A stretch of DNA of 8,685 nt from Opitutia bacterium (lineage in GTDB: Bacteria; Verrucomicrobiota; Verrucomicrobiia; Opitutales; Coraliomargaritaceae). The stretch's first letter is position 1. Each line of letters begins with the position of its first letter. The position numbers and the translations under genes were made by a program. Under the pieces are notes generated by a model that worked only from the letters and a program-made list of their open reading frames with translations, was not told where the DNA came from and made no database searches. Of this stretch, positions 7,091-8,685 are shown piece by piece. Location: contig JABJQI010000017.1 of the NCBI GenBank assembly GCA_018663485.1, positions 1 through 8,685 of the forward strand. The letters are read 5' to 3'.

Positions 7091-7525
7091 CTACGCGTTG
7101 ACTGCGTCGCGGTAACCGAAGGCGTAGGCTTCGAAGACTAGTTTGATCTCGTCGCGGATGCGGCGGAAGGCGTCGATTTCGGATTCGCCTTCGCGTTGTG
7201 CGTGCGGGGGATCTTCGAAACCCCAGTGGTAGCGGTTCACTTGGCCCGGGAAGGTTGGGCAGACTTGGTCGGCGTTGCCGCAGACGGTGATAACTGTCGT
7301 GATCCCTTGATCGAGGTATTGATCGAGGTGGTCGGAGGTGTGGCCTTCTGTGCTAATGCCGAGCTCTTCAATGGCCTGGAGTGCGAGTGGGTGCACGGCG
7401 CCCTTTGGCTTGGAACCAGCGCTAAAGACGTCGAAGAAGTCGCCAGCGGCAGCGCGTAAGATGGCTTCGGCCATGTGACTACGGCAGGAGTTGCCAGTGC
7501 AGAGGATGAGGACTTTTGGTTTCAT
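7091..7525 (-). CDS. arsC: Arsenate reductase, thioredoxin-coupled (low-MW phosphatase fold)
   Basis: Cytoplasmic enzyme that reduces arsenate to arsenite, recycled by thioredoxin and thioredoxin reductase. The 144-residue product has the low-molecular-weight tyrosine phosphatase P-loop C9-TGNSC-R15 (CX5R). It also has the redox relay cysteines Cys82 and Cys89 in VCGNADQVCP, the same triad and spacing as S. aureus pI258 ArsC (Cys10, Cys82, Cys89). Asp105 in WGFEDPP is the expected general acid. FSAGSKPKGAVHPLA and GHTSDHL are also typical of the family. It is therefore not the glutaredoxin-dependent E. coli type. No ribosome site is visible; the stretch before the ATG is T-rich on the coding strand. 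It lies between the ArsP-like permease and acr3, all on the minus strand, and supplies the substrate of ACR3. Confidence 0.96.
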   Translation of the reverse strand: MKPKVLILCTGNSCRSHMAEAILRAAAGDFFDVFSAGSKPKGAVHPLALQAIEELGISTEGHTSDHLDQYLDQGITTVITVCGNADQVCPTFPGQVNRYHWGFEDPPHAQREGESEIDAFRRIRDEIKLVFEAYAFGYRDAVNA

Positions 7526-7563
7526 AAAAAGAAATATTAAGGTTTAAGGTTGAAAGTGGTTAA

Positions 7564-7633
7564 GAGGGACTAGCGCCGCATCGTCCGCGTATGAACTTCA
7601 GTGGTTCGGCTGCCGAGGCGGAGTGCGTCCCTC
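7564..7633. repeat. 70-bp element with imperfect terminal inverted repeats (MITE- or REP-like)
   Basis: GAGGGAC (7564-7570) and GTCCCTC (7627-7633) are exact inverted ends. The next bases inward are partly complementary too: CCGCatCGtC on the left against the reverse complement of the right arm, CCGCctCGgC. About 15 of 22 positions match. It fills most of the arsP-arsC spacer and contains no open frame of note. It is likely a small dispersed intergenic repeat; mobility is inference. Confidence 0.5.
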
Positions 7634-7644
7634 CCGTGCTGTGA

Positions 7645-8598
7645 TCAAAGATACGGTGCTAATGCATTGAGCAGATAGCCTGTAAAGATGATCGCGAGAG
7701 TGGTGATCGCGAAGTAAATGCCGATCAGTTTGAGCTGCATCGTGCGGCGCAGCATGATTGCCTCGGGGAGGCTTAGTGCTGCCATTGCCATCATGAAGGC
7801 GAGGGCTGTTCCAATAGGAATGCCTTTTTGAAAGAGCACGACGGCGATCGGTACAATGGCGGCACAGCTGCCATACATTGGCACGCCGAGCGTAGTGGCG
7901 ATGGGCACGGAGAAGATGCCGGTCCTAGCCATCGCGTTGTGGATCATTTCTTGTGGTACATAGTTGTGAATGAATGCCCCGATGCCGACACCAATAAGCA
8001 CCCAAAGCCAGATTTGTTTAATAACGCTAATAGCTTCATCGAAGCCATAGCGAATACGTCCAAAGAAGGTGTAGGCCTGCAGGCGAATCTCGCTGTCGCT
8101 GGCATTAATGATGTCTTGTTCGAGGTGCTTTTCTAAGCGCATTTTGCCGAGTACTCCACCTGCGACGGTGCCGATCAGTAGCCCGCTGCCGACGTAGGCG
8201 ATGGTGATCGGCACCCCGAACGAACCAGCCATTAGCACCACGAGGTATTCGTTGATGATCGGGGAGGTAATCAGGAATGAGAAGGTCACTCCGAGTGGCA
8301 CACCCGCACGTAGTAGGCTAATGAAAATGGGGATCGAGGAGCAGGAGCAGAACGGGGTGATGGCACCAAAGAGTGCGGCGATAAGATTGCCCCAAAGGCC
8401 CCCGCGGCTCATCCATTGCTTGAGCTTGTGCTCTGGCAGGTAACTGCGCAACACGCCGATCGCAAAGATCATGACCGCAAGCAGCGCGAAGATTTTGATC
8501 GTGTCGTAAAGGAAGAAGTGGACCGCGCCTGCGAATCGCGATTCGGGGTCCATTCCCGCCCAATCGTAGATCAGTAGGTCGATGAATTCTGTGAGCAT
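7645..8598 (-). CDS. arsP: Permease of the ArsP / DUF318 family (putative organoarsenical efflux)
   Basis: A 317-residue membrane protein with about eight hydrophobic segments in two similar halves around a charged cytoplasmic loop (about residues 150-185). The first half carries the family signature TPFCSCSSIPIF with Cys84 and Cys86, followed by RAGVPLGVTFSFLITSPIINE. The second half has the matching GVPMYGSCAAIVPIAV with Cys245. These mark the ArsP_1 (DUF318) permease family. Characterised ArsP proteins export trivalent methyl- and aromatic arsenicals and do not export inorganic arsenite. Position upstream of arsC and acr3 supports an arsenic role, but other members of the family have unknown substrates, and no arsM methylase is visible here. 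No Shine-Dalgarno precedes the ATG at 8598. The promoter and any regulator probably lie right of the window. Confidence 0.85.
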   Translation of the reverse strand: MLTEFIDLLIYDWAGMDPESRFAGAVHFFLYDTIKIFALLAVMIFAIGVLRSYLPEHKLKQWMSRGGLWGNLIAALFGAITPFCSCSSIPIFISLLRAGVPLGVTFSFLITSPIINEYLVVLMAGSFGVPITIAYVGSGLLIGTVAGGVLGKMRLEKHLEQDIINASDSEIRLQAYTFFGRIRYGFDEAISVIKQIWLWVLIGVGIGAFIHNYVPQEMIHNAMARTGIFSVPIATTLGVPMYGSCAAIVPIAVVLFQKGIPIGTALAFMMAMAALSLPEAIMLRRTMQLKLIGIYFAITTLAIIFTGYLLNALAPYL

Positions 8599-8617
8599 GT
8601 GTTGTGTGCTAGTTTTT

Positions 8618-8685
8618 CTTAATCCTACTCTTAATCTTACTCATACTTTGGCACTGGGTAATCGGGGATTAAGAGTAAGATTAGG
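8618..8685. repeat. Tandem 12-mers with an inverted copy, upstream of the ArsP-like permease
   Basis: CTTAATCCTACT (8618-8629) is followed at once by CTTAATCTTACT (8630-8641), an 11/12 match. TAATCCTACTCTTAATC (8620-8636) is the reverse complement of 8667-8683 with 16 of 17 bases agreeing. The arms are 30 bp apart and the right arm touches the window edge, so the repeat may continue. It lies 20 bases upstream of the permease start. It could be part of a dispersed repeat or a control site. Confidence 0.7.

Overview
The window looks like ordinary chromosomal DNA from a Gram-negative-type bacterium. GC content is moderate, intergenic spacers are short, and most starts lack a recognisable Shine-Dalgarno sequence. 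A Gld-type ABC cassette outside a gliding-motility context, weak ribosome binding sites and spacers rich in small GC-rich hairpins would fit Verrucomicrobiota (Opitutae/Puniceicoccales-like). That placement is inference from general knowledge; there is no 16S or other marker here. Eight protein genes, one tRNA and two clear intrinsic terminators can be supported.

Left part (1-2605, minus strand): a three-gene ABC exporter cassette, read right to left. It consists of a GldA-like ATPase, a GldF-like ABC-2 permease and a GldG-like auxiliary protein that runs off the left edge. The permease stop and the gldG-like start overlap in TGATG. Middle (2606-4376): a gene for ribonuclease D on the plus strand, facing a minus-strand tRNA with a CAT anticodon. 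The tRNA has an encoded CCA, its own terminator, and an 11-bp inverted repeat that brackets it exactly. Then comes riboflavin synthase (4383-4976, plus), ending at a strong bidirectional terminator (5195-5224). This terminator is shared with a convergent small META-domain lipoprotein gene (5249-5653, minus).

Right part (5857-8598, minus strand): an arsenic-detoxification cluster, read right to left. It encodes an ArsP-type permease, a thioredoxin-coupled arsenate reductase ArsC with its Cys9/Cys82/Cys89 relay, and an ACR3 arsenite efflux carrier. ArsC reduces arsenate to arsenite, ACR3 exports the arsenite, and the ArsP-like protein may export trivalent organoarsenicals. No ArsR regulator is visible; it may lie beyond the right edge.

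The spacers inside the ars cluster are 119 and 187 bp long, which is large for an operon. They hold imperfect inverted repeats that share short words, so they look like members of a dispersed intergenic repeat family. The last 70 bp of the window hold another repeat, two 12-mers plus an inverted copy. I see no CRISPR, insertion sequence, phage gene, toxin-antitoxin pair or defence system. The best candidates for a second look are the inverted repeat around the tRNA and the ars-cluster repeats, not a new multigene system.
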